Below are positions 23,405-37,200 of a DNA stretch of 64,000 bases, in pieces. The DNA comes from Balanoglossus misakiensis (Eukaryota > Hemichordata), in the NCBI GenBank assembly GCA_040954595.2, contig CM082576.2, positions 5,890,001 through 5,954,000 on the forward strand, read 5' to 3'. Made by a program: the position numbers and the translations under genes. Position 1 is the stretch's first letter; each line of letters opens with the position of its first letter. Below the pieces are notes generated by a model, which worked only from the letters and a program-made list of their open reading frames with translations, did no database searches and was not told the DNA's origin.

Positions 23405-26124
23405 AGGATTTAATAAAGATCTTTTTTAAAACAAGCTTTGCTCGAGTAAATCGCCCTCCGCACCAGTCACAACTTTCCCCGATTAAAAAAAATAACTTTC
23501 GTCAGCCTTTAATGTACAGTCCGCTGAACGTACGTGACGCCGAGTTAAAAACAGTTATGATCGCGTGTGTATGTCTGTGAAACTCTTGATTTACGACTGT
23601 CTTGAGAAGGCTTAAAGATTTCTCCGACAAGGAAAACGTTTGACTGCAGTTAACCAAAAGCATATACATCACAGATACAACGCAACAGAGCACAGATGGG
23701 AATGTCATTTATGGGCACCAGACAACCTAAAGCAGTAAAGGAAAAATGAAAATCACTGTAAATAAGTAAAAAATTGAAAATGACCATAAGCTTTCAAGCG
23801 TCTCACATTTTTTGCAGACTATTTTCAAATATAGTTGTTTTCTTTCCTTTCCGCTAACATAATATTTTCTCGCAAAGTACTGTACACTCATACCAACGCC
23901 AGCTCAACGCTCATCTTGCCACGTACGCGTTTCCATTGTTTATTTAATTACTCACGAGTAAATCTTTATGTATTAATGTAATGATAACAATAATTCAGCA
24001 GCTAGTAAAGTTTATATTTAAGACCCTTTTCAATCAACTGTTAAGGAGACTCTTGGAGGTTGTAAACGTTTTAATCTCAAACCAGCAAGACCATCCTTTC
24101 AGTAAATACGACATTCTTAAATAGAATTTCTTTATAGCAGTGTGACAGCCTAACTTTTATTACCCGTAGATCTCATGGGAATATGGTGAAACAGGTGATC
24201 GCATTTGCACAGTGAAGCTGTAGGGGTCGTCTGTGACCTAGTAGACTGCTCTGAGTCTAACCTGCGGCTGTAATTTTTATGTGTCGTCGTCTATAACAGG
24301 GTACAAAATCAAATACATGTATAGCTGTTTTCTTTCCTTTCTGCCAACATCCTAGTTGTTTAACGGGATCAGATCATCCGAACGAAATAGCAAGTTGGAG
24401 CAACTGCCTCCGGGGAGACGGAGAAATGGTGTTTTCCTCTTCAGACGAATTCAAGGGCCATGTAAGTGGTTTCAACCTTTAATGAATTGGATAATGGCAT
24501 AATACGGTATGAAAGGGACCGGAAATCAAATTGCAAAACTCCACGTTTCAGTGTAAGTGCAATGGACGTGAACAAATGGGCCACGCTATAAGGAATGGTG
24601 CTATTCTCGGTATTAGGAAGCCCGAGCCTAAAAGGCATTAGCGCGACTTTTGTGTAAACATTACCACTTTATTACTCAATGACTGACCTACTTTTCCTGG
24701 CACATTTCTATGTTCAGTCAAGGGATACATTCAGGGAAAGTCAATGGCAGCATGTGAATTTTGTCAACGTACGAAGCACGGGATGTCTTGCACTAGTACG
24801 AGGAGAGACGCTGACTATAACGTCATCTATCAGCGTCTTCTTCAAGTTATAAATTGCCTCTTTCCTACACTGCACGTTATCATGCCTCGCAAAATCCATT
24901 TTACATTTATTGATGCGACGACAGATGGCTACATAATCGGGGTCTTGAAGTAAAAATAGAGGGAAAGAAAACGCAGAAATGATTTATATCCTGACATGCA
25001 CGAACTGATATTTGCGACTGCGGTGCATAATATCACATTGTCATATATTATACATCATTAGATGCCAGCGATACATATTAGCAAATCGTATTTCATTAAT
25101 CTTCTCGTTTTTATCCCTGTTTCAGCAAGCGAATTAGTTCATATCGTACAAATACACGGTAATATCTCATGGCAACTCAAACCAAAAACCGCGCTCGCTC
25201 AGCGATGCATTTCTGAAAATTATTTTAATGGTGTATCGATCGCACATTAATGAGATCGCTCATGTAAGCTATATCATTATGACGTCAAGGATAGTGTTTC
25301 GCGTGGACTTAAAGAAAATGGTTCAGAGAGAGATCAAAATGAAAATGAATGTTAGGTAGTTAGGCAAACGAAAAAAGGACACATTGGACTCGTCTACATC
25401 AAGGAATCAGTGCATAGCAACGTCGGTCTGCGGATGAGCTAGAGAATTTTAGCACATCACCCAGTCGGTATCAATGGAGTGTGTGTAACCGCGGGATTAA
25501 GAAATGTTAAGGTTCCTTAGATGTAAACAATTAATGACACATGTTGGAGGATCAATTATCAACGGTTTGATAAATTGTACACACAGATAAGGTTCGCGTG
25601 GCACGCTTTGTACAACAAAAGCCTATAATCCACAGAAAATCCACCTCCTGACCCAATCCATCAATATTCAGCGCCCTTTTTATCCTTCTCCAATGCCAAT
25701 GAATTTTCATGTCGTTCGCGAGATTTGTAAGATATAACACTTCTGCTGATCTTGTTCTTGAACCCTAATTCTGGTCGATTACTTGTTCGGTCGTGCGTGA
25801 TAGCCTGACAAATATAGCGTATCTTTCTGTCCTTGTGGAATGAAAACGAATAATATGGTCTCGTAACGTCTAATTGCATAAGCATATTTAAATGAACAGA
25901 ACATCAGAAACATCATGTCAAAATGAACGACCTTGTACTGTAAAAATATGCGTTATTTTAATTTTTAAAGTAATACTGCTTCCTTTTCTAAAGTATTTGA
26001 ACCATGACCTCTGTAATATCATCATACATCTTCTGATATTTCCACCGCTGCTTAAAAGATATGTGTATGGGTTTTCTTTATACACATAGACGTGTCTGAG
26101 CAATATCCCACACTAGAGAATATG

Positions 26125-26142
26125 GCAGACAGACAGACAGAC
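26125..26142 (+). repeat. Short (CAGA)n microsatellite
   Basis: GCAGACAGACAGACAGAC, about four CAGA units, lies in globin intron 2 about 125 bp from exon 2. Confidence 0.8.
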
Positions 26143-26296
26143 ATTGGTGTGACATATGTTATTTGTACGGAGTCTTAAATGATAAGGATTGGCGTAAAGC
26201 ATGAAAAGGGAAATGAACTTCACAAATTCACAGTATATGTGTGTTCTAATGTTGGGCCATTCTTTGGATGTCGCCCTCAAAGTGCAAGAAACTCAC

Positions 26297-26525
26297 CCAG
26301 AACAATGCCGGATTAAAGTTCATTCTTTTATGCGTTCTCCCAATCTTCTTCAGGAGCTCCACGACGAAATCGACATCTTCGAGCGATGCAATGGCTTCAT
26401 CGATTGTGTACATAACGAGCGAGGCATGGTTTTCAAGTTGCTGACTTTCCCGCATGTCTTCCAGATCATCAAATTCGTCCAAGTTCTTGAACATTCTCCG
26501 CAACTCGGTGTTTTTCGAAAACAGC
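26297..26525 (-). CDS. Membrane-anchored globin, exon 2 of 3 (haem pocket)
   Basis: This exon completes the Arg63 codon (G of AG|G) and encodes residues 64-139. It contains the haem pocket. Phe75 in RRMFKNL is at the CD1 position, 21 residues before the distal histidine. The distal E7 His is His96 in LENHASLVM. The proximal F8 His is His128 in KKIGRTHKR. The E7-F8 spacing of 32 residues equals that of neuroglobin (His64-His96). The acceptor reads CTATCCGCAG and the donor TTCTGG|GTGAGT, both strong. No intron lies in helix E, unlike vertebrate neuroglobin. Globins of this type bind haem iron and are usually linked to redox, nitrite or signalling roles rather than bulk oxygen transport; which applies here cannot be told. 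Plus-strand frames over this exon are shadows. Confidence 0.95.
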
Positions 26526-26969
26526 CTGCGGATAGATAAAATGTTCTCTATTTAATTGGGGTGTCGGTGGGGTGTTAATGACGTTTGAAATGTACAGAAC
26601 GACATGGGAAACTTGTTTATGACAGTGTCGTGATAAACTTAACCGGTTAAAAGCCTTAATTTCACACCGAGGGCAGTTAATCCAATGACAAGTTTGTTCT
26701 GGAGGATTGTTAGCAGAAGCGACCACACTGAACTTTTGGAGACAAACTATGAAAGAACCATCATTCGCAACTCATAGTACATCTTTGAAAATGACATTAC
26801 CATGTATGTAATTTGCGCATACTTGTATATACTTTAATGATATGTAAGATCCCAATGTACTGTGTTCGTTAGGGAGGCTTATAGCGCCAACTACAGTTCA
26901 CGCACCACTCGTTCTTTTCCATTGACATTGTAGATATAGACAGCGCCCTCGTTTATTACCAAAAGAAGA

Positions 26970-26984
26970 TGTGTGTGTGTGTGT
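26970..26984 (+). repeat. (TG)n dinucleotide repeat
   Basis: TGTGTGTGTGTGTGT, a short microsatellite in globin intron 1. Confidence 0.85.
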
Positions 26985-28815
26985 AAACATCGTCTGCCAG
27001 AACAAATTCATAGGCTATGCCAAGGATATATAAGTATGGCACATTGTGAGGAACATGAGACTATAGGTGGAACGCTGATAAAAAAGGCTCAAAGGGTACA
27101 CGCTAATGGACCTTTAAAGAAAACCGTAATAATATTGACTAAGCCATAGTCATAGAAAGTGTCCTTGCCCATATGTGCTGGAGCTATTAACGCAATATTC
27201 TTAAAAGCTATGTGGTATAGACAACTTGTTCACGTTGGTTGGAATAATTACATAAGGTACATGAACGATAGCATGAAGCGTACATTTTTTTTATTTCGGT
27301 GTTCTTGTGAAGCTAAACGCATGCAGTCCATTAATAGTGTTTCACATCAAAATACCTGAGGCAGACCAATTCGTATTATCAATAATTGTACCTCCAATAA
27401 TCTTCAGTTATTCCGGGTGATGCGTTCTGCATTACCTAATGTAGGTCGTGTATTTTTAGCTTTCGTGGTGCGTGTCTCTTCTTTCAAACCGTGTATACCC
27501 TGTCACGCTATTTCGCCTCGTCGTCAGTCCGTTTACGTTTCTCTGCTAGAGTGTCTGTACTTTACTCTCATTGCTCAGACACTTGCAACGTGATGAGCAC
27601 ATGTTAGGAGAATTTAATTAACAGAGACCCCCCTTCACACAAAACCTGCGTTTGGATTCTGTCTGACAGAATCTTCGGTAGTGTTTGATCCTAAGATTGT
27701 GTCATTACAGATAATGTTCGCTTCAGCGGTGAGCGACGCAGCGAGCACGAGTGACTAAAATGCCGTTTCTTGAATTCCCAATGAAGCAAAATCCATTTAT
27801 TCGAAGGGTCAAAAAGCAAACATTGTCATGGGATAAATATGAAAAAAAACACGTTTGGTAAGCATTGATAATTTAAATCTTGTAAACGTGAAAAACCGCG
27901 GGCTGTTTTACACACAGCCATCCCTCACCAGTCGCCGAGGTTAGTTGACTTCTCGAAACTTGGTCTTTAGCGAGCTGCATGTCGCTGAGCGTATAGCTTT
28001 TGCCGTATTTCGATCAATCTACTTTATTTTTTTAATTACATTCACTGCAGGTACTTCATCAATTTACAGAGTTTCATCAACATTCTTCTAAAAGAGCTCC
28101 CGGGCTATTTTAAGGTCTGCTGTGCAAATGGAGTACTGAATAAGATTCATTAATTTAAGTATAGTTAATTAATCATGGCGAGGGATTTTCTCTGTTCCAA
28201 TGTGTGATCAGGTTTTCTTTCGAAACAGCGTTAGCAAATATTGAAGAAAGGGGAATGTGTTTGTAACATCAGATGACGTTTAATGTACGCCATATAACGC
28301 ATGGAAGCATAACCAACTACATCCCGGTGTTCACAATTAAAGTGTGAGACATACTGAGGTATACTGATATATGGGGGCGTGAGTTTGGTGATGAAATCTC
28401 TATAAATAAAGTGAAATCTTCAGTCTTCGCGGTAGTTTCAGGCCTTTACCGCCACCAAACTCGAAATGTAAGTAATGAATCATGATAAGATTTTACGATG
28501 GACCTTTCCCCCTTCTGATGAAATCACAGTCTGTATTTTGTGTTATAATGACGGCAATGCCGAGTGAATACAGAAAGGTTTGACCGCACGAGGTCGAAAT
28601 GTTAACACAGATAGCCGCGAGCAAAGAAACGCCATTACCCAAATCACTACAGTGTAAGCACGCACACTTTCTTGTCGACGTTTCTCGCGTGGGGGGAAGA
28701 CATTCAATTTAAGACAATCCCATTATGGCACCATCGACCGACGAAAGTCACGAAAACAAGTATTTGCTTTCAGAAAACGTGCAGTGTGCTGCGTATCCGG
28801 TTGAAAGCTGCGATA

Positions 28816-28834
28816 TGGCAACCTATAGTTGCCA
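28816..28834. repeat. Short perfect inverted repeat
   Basis: TGGCAAC, five bases, then GTTGCCA. The arms are RFX-like half-sites in the everted arrangement, opposite to a normal X-box. It lies in globin intron 1 and may be chance. Confidence 0.5.
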
Positions 28835-30279
28835 GTAATTCTGAAATTCGACTAAAGTTGTGTGACACGACGCCCTGCGGACAGACGTCTGTCTCCAAGA
28901 AACTTCACCCAATTATTCCTTCACGCGCTTGTTAATCCGAGACACCTATTCTGTATCAGCTCCAGAAATGGCGTGAATTTTCAATCTGGGTTTTAGAGTT
29001 GGTGATCCGACCCAATATCAAATATATAGCTTTTTTATATTAACACTTGTCATGGACATCTGGTGACAAAATCTCTATATCCGTATCACGGTAAACGAGG
29101 CTGCATCACATTAACTTGTCACAGGTGCGCGCTTTAAACTCACACGCTCAACATTCGACTAGGGTAAACCATGGAGGTAGTGGCGTGACGTACCTCCACG
29201 GGTAAACAGAGCTTACTGAAACACATACTGTGTATTATTTTCACATTTAGATCACAGTGCATGCGCTGTTGTAACAGGTAGTCATTTGCCCCACATAAAT
29301 AGGCCAAAATATACCGTCTACCTGAAAGACACGGATAACCCTATCGAGACTAATACTATTTTTATATTCCCGGCGTCATACCTACCACGGAAAAAGGATA
29401 TGAACACTGCAAATAAGTTTTCGGGCATTTTCGGATTTCCGATACTCAGATTCTATCTCCGATTGAATTTCGTGTATGAGGTCGTGGCTGCCATGACTAA
29501 TTTTATGACTGCGGGCGAGAGGAAAACAAAATTAATGGGTTCGGGTTTGCTTCTAAGCGCGCAAATGAAGAATAATCATCTGGATATCAGCCGTTATCCT
29601 GTGGTTGAATTTAAGGTATCTTAAAAAGTTCATTAATTTGGGATTTGTTGAAGTTTGACTTAAAATATTATCTGAATTTAAGCTGAATTGTTACAATGAC
29701 AACTGCAGTGATTATTCCGCATACCAGGAAAAGTAAGTGCATATAGGAGGGTTAAACATCGCTGGAGATCCGCAGCCTACAGCATGCTACTGTATACTCT
29801 CTCGCTATCTCTCTCTCTGCCGTTCCAACAACAAAAAAACCAACCGAGAAAGTGGGTGGGCTCGCCTACAGATCTGCAGTATTTGCTTCCATCCAAACCT
29901 TTTCATTTGATGAATGTCTCCCCTTGTGTCTTTGCGCATGTCTTGAAGCAAGGTAGATGTTTTGTTCATCGGCATTGTACAAAGATCTGACATGCACGCC
30001 CTGAATAGAATAGAGTCTTCTTGGTATATTGCAGAATCGGACAGAGCTTTTCTTTTAAACAAAATTCCCTATGGGTATACTACTGACATTTAAACGCAAG
30101 AGTTCATCGTGTTTCTGCGACACATATCTGGCATAACTCCTTTTTTACATATCAACTGATACTATAATGATTTTCAATAATGATTGCCCGATAATAATAT
30201 AAAATTATTACTAACATATAAATTACATCTATTACTAAAACGTTTTGTCTACAATCAATTTGACATAAAGTAATCAATG

Positions 30280-30332
30280 CCCTCATCCCTCCCTGTCTCC
30301 CTCCCTGCCCCCTCCTTCCTTCCCTACCCCCC
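30280..30332 (+). repeat. Pyrimidine-rich low-complexity tract
   Basis: Nearly pure C/T sequence built on CCCTCCCT and CCTTCC blocks, lying in globin intron 1. It is a homopurine-homopyrimidine tract with no coding meaning. Confidence 0.8.
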
Positions 30333-32456
30333 AAAGACAATGTTGGTATTGTCTGAAATTATTTGATGTGTTCAAATCAATGATAATGTATCGCAACAAC
30401 ATCACAGATCAGACACGTTCTAATTATTCAAATATCCAAATATTTCTCGCTGACCACGCAAGATAATCATCTTCGCGTTGAATGATTGTCTTGTGTGCAC
30501 CTGCAAGGAAGGCTGAAGAAGTAAAATTAATACCCAGGGATAAGTAACATTCATTAAACCCGTTATTTTGCGATGGCAGGCAACGTCTGCCGGCATTTGT
30601 AGCAATTATTTTGTATTACACCTTCTGGACATAGCGCATCGTTACCAACAGTCCTTTATTTCAAATGGCCAACCGTGAAACATTCTGTACCATGTATCCT
30701 ATTTTTAGTTTGATGAGTAGGCAGCTAGAGAAAGTATTAACTAGGCCGTGGACATTTAGCATTCAGATGTGGAATTCAACCGGAATAAGTTATTTGTTTA
30801 CGACGAGGTGTTCTGCTTTAATTGGTTTCCTTGGACATTCATAAATTCGCTGATTGTAAATCTGGGGATGATCTGAAAGGATATATGTGACCAGAACATT
30901 GCGGAGTAAACATGCCCTCTGGTTTCAAGCCATATTAAAATGGTTAAAGATAGTGCGCGTAGTCGACAAGATCACTTTGTCTGCAACGTGCTTGGCACAT
31001 CTCACTTGGATACGTGGCGAGAATATGATTGCTGGGCTTCTTCTGACCACGGAGCCAAAGTATCTAGACGTGGCAGAACTTAACAAGACAGACAAAGCTT
31101 AAATCCCAAATCTCCCATTCACCCCATAAGCTAATCTCGGATCATAGGCGAATCGACATAATAATACGATACATTATCAGTAATAATCTGGATTGATGAC
31201 GTCACGGATATCACTGGTATTGACAAAGCTCTACTGTACTAGTCAAAAACGACTGAGCTGTGTCTTGGGGGACGCGGAGTCTAGTTGTTCACTACTGCAG
31301 TTTACTTCTATTTGTACAGTGTGGCTGCAGCCGGTTTAAACTCGTTTACACCGGCATGATTTAGTGTTTAAATGTTCAAACGTAAACTATTATGTTTCCG
31401 TGTATTTTATTTGTTATACAAAGCTGCATGATATATTCTGGCGAATAAATATTGTTGTTTCCGAGATTTGTTTTTACTCTACCTTCGGGCTCATTTAGTA
31501 TAAATGTTTACGGTGATAAATTAATGTGGTCGCCCTAACCTAAATGCACTTTATCTTAAATACATCATCTGGCGGAGAGATTTAATGCAGGTACCGTATG
31601 GCATTGTATAGGCCATTAGTCTAATCCACCATTAAACTTGAACTTGGGATTGATTTATTAAGGTTCCGGTTTAATGTTGCTACTAATCACTACCTGTGAT
31701 TAACCTGAACTGCCCCAAGGTGATAAAGAATTGACAAAACAAAGATTGGCAATAGTATTCTGGTCAACATTAATGACACTAACAACGTTTGGCATAAAGA
31801 TGGCATTTGGTTATTTAGTATGTATGTATGTCACACTTGTAGCCTAATGTAAAAGACTCTCTAGACCTTGCGAGGATGCATGCGTTGTAACCCTTCTGAG
31901 TTATCTCGAAGCGAGGGAAGACCACTACGCACCTCTTGCCAAGTCTACTTCTACTAATCAGAAACATCACTCAGAGCAAGATGTTTGGAACACGACGACC
32001 CAGCTAGCTTTATAACATCGAATCACCCCCTGCTGAATCACCGAGATAGTTTGAACTCTGCAAACGCTTTTCGAAGAGGCGTCAAGAAAGCAATTACATC
32101 TCTGTAAATTAGTCATCGTTTGATTGAAATAGCGATTGTACAAATCACAGAAAGATCCGCTCTTGAGGTTAAGCGAGGTTGTTGATACATTTGATACATT
32201 AAAAGTTTAGTTCTACACATATACACATTTATGTTTAGCTTGACAGGATGTTGCTGTGGGCCCATCACTGACTCATCAACTACACACAGTCGAGCAATAC
32301 AGAAAACCATCGTGTTCATCTGCTGGTGGGCTTGTTAAATTGAACGGAAAACAGTTGTCAGTGAAAAAGATTGCGTGCAATCAAGCATTGAGAATGATCT
32401 ATTTGGTACGGGTGGTCTACCTGATGTGTTCATACTTTTTCCCTCATTTTTTGCTT

Positions 32457-32637
32457 GATTTATCTTTTTAATATCAGAATTCAATGCCTGGAAAAACTTT
32501 GCGTACGCATGTAAATTTTAAGCAGTGAATGCGTTGCTATAGATAAATAATTGTTGATTTATATTTTTAATATCTGACTTTCAATGCTTTGAAAAACTTT
32601 TCAGCAATGAATGCGTTTCCATGGATAAATAATTGTG
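32457..32637 (+). repeat. Diverged tandem duplication (99- and 82-bp copies)
   Basis: Two adjacent copies, each running from GATTTAT-TTTTAATATC through TTCAATGC and GAAAAACTTT to GATAAATAATTGT. Copy 1 is 32457-32555 and copy 2 is 32556-32637. Copy 2 lacks about 18 bases in the middle (the GCGTACGCATGTAAAT stretch). It lies in globin intron 1; no known element was recognised. Confidence 0.85.
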
Positions 32638-34215
32638 TTCCCAAACACTTTCAAAAAATAAAATATCATGTCAACAAAGCAATAATTTGGGGGTTTCTAA
32701 AAAGAGAACAGTGTGTTGTCATTACGGGGGTAGCGTACTGCTGGAAAACGTACACATTTTTTAAAGAGAGAAACGTCTATTTGCAAAGGAAAGGGTGGCT
32801 TTATTGTGTCGATTGGCAAATGCATAAACTCCATAATATATGGTTGTTGAAGGACTATCATGACCTTAATTTACATATGCCCATATATGGTAGACGTGTC
32901 CGAGTCTTCGGAGTGGGTGGTGGCGAAATTTCTTTGCGTGGACACCCATTAGAAATCTGTGATTGGACAGATCTCAGCTTTCCATGGCAACTGTGGTCAA
33001 ATTTGCATAAGTGACCAGACTATCTAGCAACCGTTTCCAGCAGCACCGTCACTGATAAACTCGAGAAACTCAATACCGACAGGAGTCGACGATATAATGG
33101 AATTGGACCTCAGGGGAATACAACCTTGCTATACGTATCACATTGCATTCACATTAAAATAAAAATCCGATTCAATAGCGATAATCATATTCGACAGCCC
33201 TCGATGATAACAGCTATGGATTCTGTATGCGTGTTACTGTTAAGACGGCTGGATGTTCACAAACTAAAGGTGGGACCATATGGTGTGTATGGGGTTCCCG
33301 TGGAATTCAGCCATTGTCTAAAACCAAGAACTTCAATGACAACAATTCAACCTAGGGATAAGCTAATCCAAAACCACACATGATACAAAAATAAAACATA
33401 TGGACCTTTTCTTTTTCCAATAGGGCGGTTTGAACTCAAATATGACTATATTTCTGTACTGCAGCTTTGATTATCAGGTATTTCATGTATTTTTCACCAC
33501 GCTGATGCCTAAATTTTTGAAATAATACATGCATAGATTATTACAGTACGAACCACCAACACACTGTAGAAACGCAATATGGCAGAAGAGTTCCAACGGA
33601 AGACGCTCAACTACACGAACTACACGAAACACTGTTAAACAAAATTTAACACATATCACAAAGTTGTATTCACCAGCCTGGCGAAAGTCATGGTGATCTA
33701 GTTTGCCGATCAATGAATCAATTAACCGTGTTGCATTGTGGGGAGTGGCAGCGAGGGCAAGATATCGCATGTAAGTGGTATACCGGTCAGGGACGCCGAT
33801 TCACGGGCTATAATGATCAAACTGTCATGCATCTCAAAGAAGCCGGTTCGTACGTGACGTAAACAGTTTTCCCAGAACTCCGTTTATGGAGAGCACGCTG
33901 TTTTTCAGTGGCTGACGCATGCCAAGGTGAGCATCGTCTCAGGGGAGCATGGGTATACAAAAGCTTGGCTTCGGGCGAGTTTGTTTTTGAAGCCAAAGGT
34001 TCTCGAAAAGATTGAACCAAATTTACAGTGAGTATAATACTCTTAAGTTTGACGACGTTTGACAAAGTTGTATGTCTATTGTAAAAAGCAACTGTCAATT
34101 TTCTTCAAAACATGATAATAAGCATATTTGTATTATCCCACATGGCCTTTAAAGACTAAACGTCATTCCATATTTTCTTTCTCTTATCTGAGATATGCCA
34201 GAGACAGACAGATGT

Positions 34216-34248
<33 letters not shown>
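34216..34248 (+). repeat. (CAGA)n microsatellite
   Basis: Eight perfect CAGA units, flanked by further GACAGACA near 34201 and 34261. It lies in globin intron 1. Confidence 0.95.
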
Positions 34249-37200
34249 TACCGGTATATAGAGACAGACAAAATTGTATATCCATTCATTAGTTCGCTCC
34301 TGTGAACACGAGAACTAAAATCACAAGGTTGATCACCATGCACGTGACAGCCTAAAGAACGCTATCCAATTATGTCGATTAAATGTGTTTGGTGCGGTGC
34401 ACATCATCGGCCATCATCTAAAGCACAGCAAATTACATCATGGAAATATATTAGCCAAAGTCTCATTAGACACTTCAAAGACAGCGACTGGTAATTTAAA
34501 ACTGAATTTTGGTACTAGTTATCGGCGGAAGCAATTTATTTCTAATATTTCAGTTCCAGATGTTTCTTCTGCCGAACATATTGATGTTAATGCGTGCATT
34601 TAACTTTTAAGATCGTTCTCCTGGGAAGTCCTTTATGAGCTGGTAAATCACTTTTCCATTCAGTTATATATTCTCATTATTTCTACGTCTGATGAAAAGA
34701 CAGATCTTCAACATATTTACTTTCTCTGAATCGGTGTTCTGATTGTTTCAATAAAGTTAATGATGCACAAAGGGCACACAGGAAATATTTGGAAAATAAT
34801 GTTAATATTGGGTACATACCGCACATAAAAAACGTACAATTCCACTCAACCTGACTAATAGTAGATATCGGCAATTGGCGAAACATTATGGACAGTTTCC
34901 CCATCCATTTTACTGTTTGATTTCATCTAACGTAGTATTGACTGTTTTGTACTCACAGATCATTCTAACAAGCATGTTAGCAACCTTTTAGCAACCTTCA
35001 AGAAATTATTCAAGGATTCGTTTCTTAATTTTCAAAATATGATGATGTGAAACCACTGGCAATTGAACAATTTGACATGTAGACGGCTGTATAGAAGGAT
35101 AGGGAAAACAACAGACGGACCAAGAGGGATACATGTCCCAGGAAATGCATTTCGAATTCAAGGCAAGCACGTAAAATTACCATGGTGTTTTTTCACTCAC
35201 AGTTCAATCTCTGCCATCTTCACTGCCAATCCACGACCCAGAAATAGTTACTGCTATTGAACACACGTACCCCCCTTGCAACACTAACGCTGATTTGAAT
35301 GCCATCTTGATTAAAAGGATACTCGGAGATCAGGGCGAAGTTTAACAGGAGCACAGGAGCAAAGAGAGACAAAAGCTAATGGGTATTATCATGGGAATCA
35401 CCCCCACAAGCACTGAAGCACTCTACATGCAACTCCGAGAATGTTAAAGTTCTTATGAAAACAGATTCAATAACACGACCACTCATAACATGACATGTAC
35501 ATCCTTTTCTGTTCAGGGTTGACATGAATTAACCAGTCAGTACAGAAAGGATCTATAATCACTGAGGCGTTTCACAGAGCAACTGGGACAAATATCAATC
35601 AGCCTAAGTCAACATCTATGTTTCATTTCCTTGATCATCCTCCCTCCAAAGTATCTCTCTCAAAGCTTCACTTTAAACCTGAGTCTTTCATTTGTTTCCG
35701 TAGCCGTAAATACCCGCTGTTCATAGGTTTCTGGGGGGACAGTCGTACAGCATGTAGGAGAAAGTTTTTCACCGCACTTGAATATATACAATCTGTAACA
35801 CCATGGCATTATCTCATCCAGTAATCTTGTCGGTAACAAATGTCCTCACGCATAGTGAGAAGTTTAGCACATGCAGTTTAACACAATGCCGATCAGGTTT
35901 TTCCCATTTACGGGTGAGTTGATAACAATCAACCTCTTTCTGGAGACGAAATTGGGAATTGTATAACATCGTGATTGCTTTAGTAATCAAGATCAGAAAG
36001 TCCGATACTGGTAATGCTCTCAAGACTCTTCAGCGGCAGTTACCTACGCACACCACGTGACACTTTTCTCGAGCTTAATCGAATGATATGCCTGCTTTCC
36101 TCAAACAATATCCTAGTGTACATGTACATGTGGCAATGATATTCTGATGCATTTTGACTATAGTACTAGCCGTCATTATTTACAGAATGCTTTAATAAAA
36201 AGCTGAGGAATGTTTGCAACTTAGGCTATACCCCATAGGCTGGCAAGAGTGGAATATCGTGGGAAATTGAAGACAGTAAAGTTGTAATCATCTTTCTTGT
36301 CATGTGATATATTCTGGGCGATAACAGGGCAAAGACACAAATGTGAAACGTGTGGTAAACATATTCAATGACGCAGAACCTCCAGAAAGCAATGAAGTTT
36401 ATAATTTCAGATATTGCTTCCAGTTCCACAGGTTTGGACGACAAACGAAACAAAACGTGCAGCTCTGCACGTGTCATGGTCAGATTCAAAATTGCAGCTT
36501 GCGTGGACAAAGTAATTGAAAATCCAGTTAACTGTTCCCTCGATCGTCAGCCAGTTAAAATGGTAGACTTGCCTGATGAATATCCCTACCTTTAATCGAT
36601 GAAGTCTGCGTCATTATGCCTAACTTAATTGCATCAGTAAATGCCAATGTATTGTGATCATGCCACTTCTCCAATAAAAATGCAATACCCAAGACCCCAT
36701 TGTTGCATGCTTCATCGAATTTAACTAAGCTAGTTGTCCAAAATAAATAACCTTTACTTTAAATTACACCCCATGAAATAATGATGCAAAATACCATGTA
36801 AAACTAGCCATTAAGAGGCCTGGCAATCTTGTTTTTGATGGTATTCTTTCTCAGCATGATAATCAGGTTTCGGCAGTTAGAATCAAGATATCTGCTTCAA
36901 TCGTTCAGTATTTGTTCGGTGTATGATGCTTCTTTTCTCCAGAAGAAAAATATAAAGTGCCAGCGAGTTTTATTGAAATAAGACACCAATAAATGTGATT
37001 CTATGAACACTTATGAGAAGTTCTTTAAAAAAGTTTTTGTCCGATGTCCGATATCTATTTCGAACAAGTTCGACCCTATAATTCATCAACTTCCAAGCAA
37101 TGAAGAAGAAAAAAATGTCCAGCCACGACAAGTTTAAAAATTGTTCTGCTCGGGGAGGGAAACTATGTGCATATCTTTTTATTCACATCCTGAAATGCAA

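Larger units (their letters stand above)
21866..26296 (-). other. Globin intron 2 (4,431 bp, phase 0)
   Basis: Bounded by GTGAGT at the donor (after the Trp139 codon) and CCGTAG at the acceptor. The position, 11 residues after the proximal histidine, matches the classical globin intron at helix G7.0. Inside I see an X-box-like motif at 22677-22690, CRE palindromes TGACGTCA at 22141 and 25280, a CAGA-rich microsatellite near 26125, and an open segment of coding-like character on the plus strand at 23222-23404. No transposon ends or RNA gene were recognised. Confidence 0.9.

Noticed and set aside
26201-26539. 112-residue plus-strand open frame
   Set aside because: It is the antisense shadow of globin exon 2.
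29286-29624. 112-residue plus-strand open frame in globin intron 1
   Set aside because: No recognisable domain, no splice partner, and AT-rich composition typical of intron.
32589-33014. 141-residue plus-strand open frame in globin intron 1
   Set aside because: It starts inside the second copy of a diverged tandem duplication, has no recognisable domain, and includes an X-box-like palindrome near its end; probably a chance frame.
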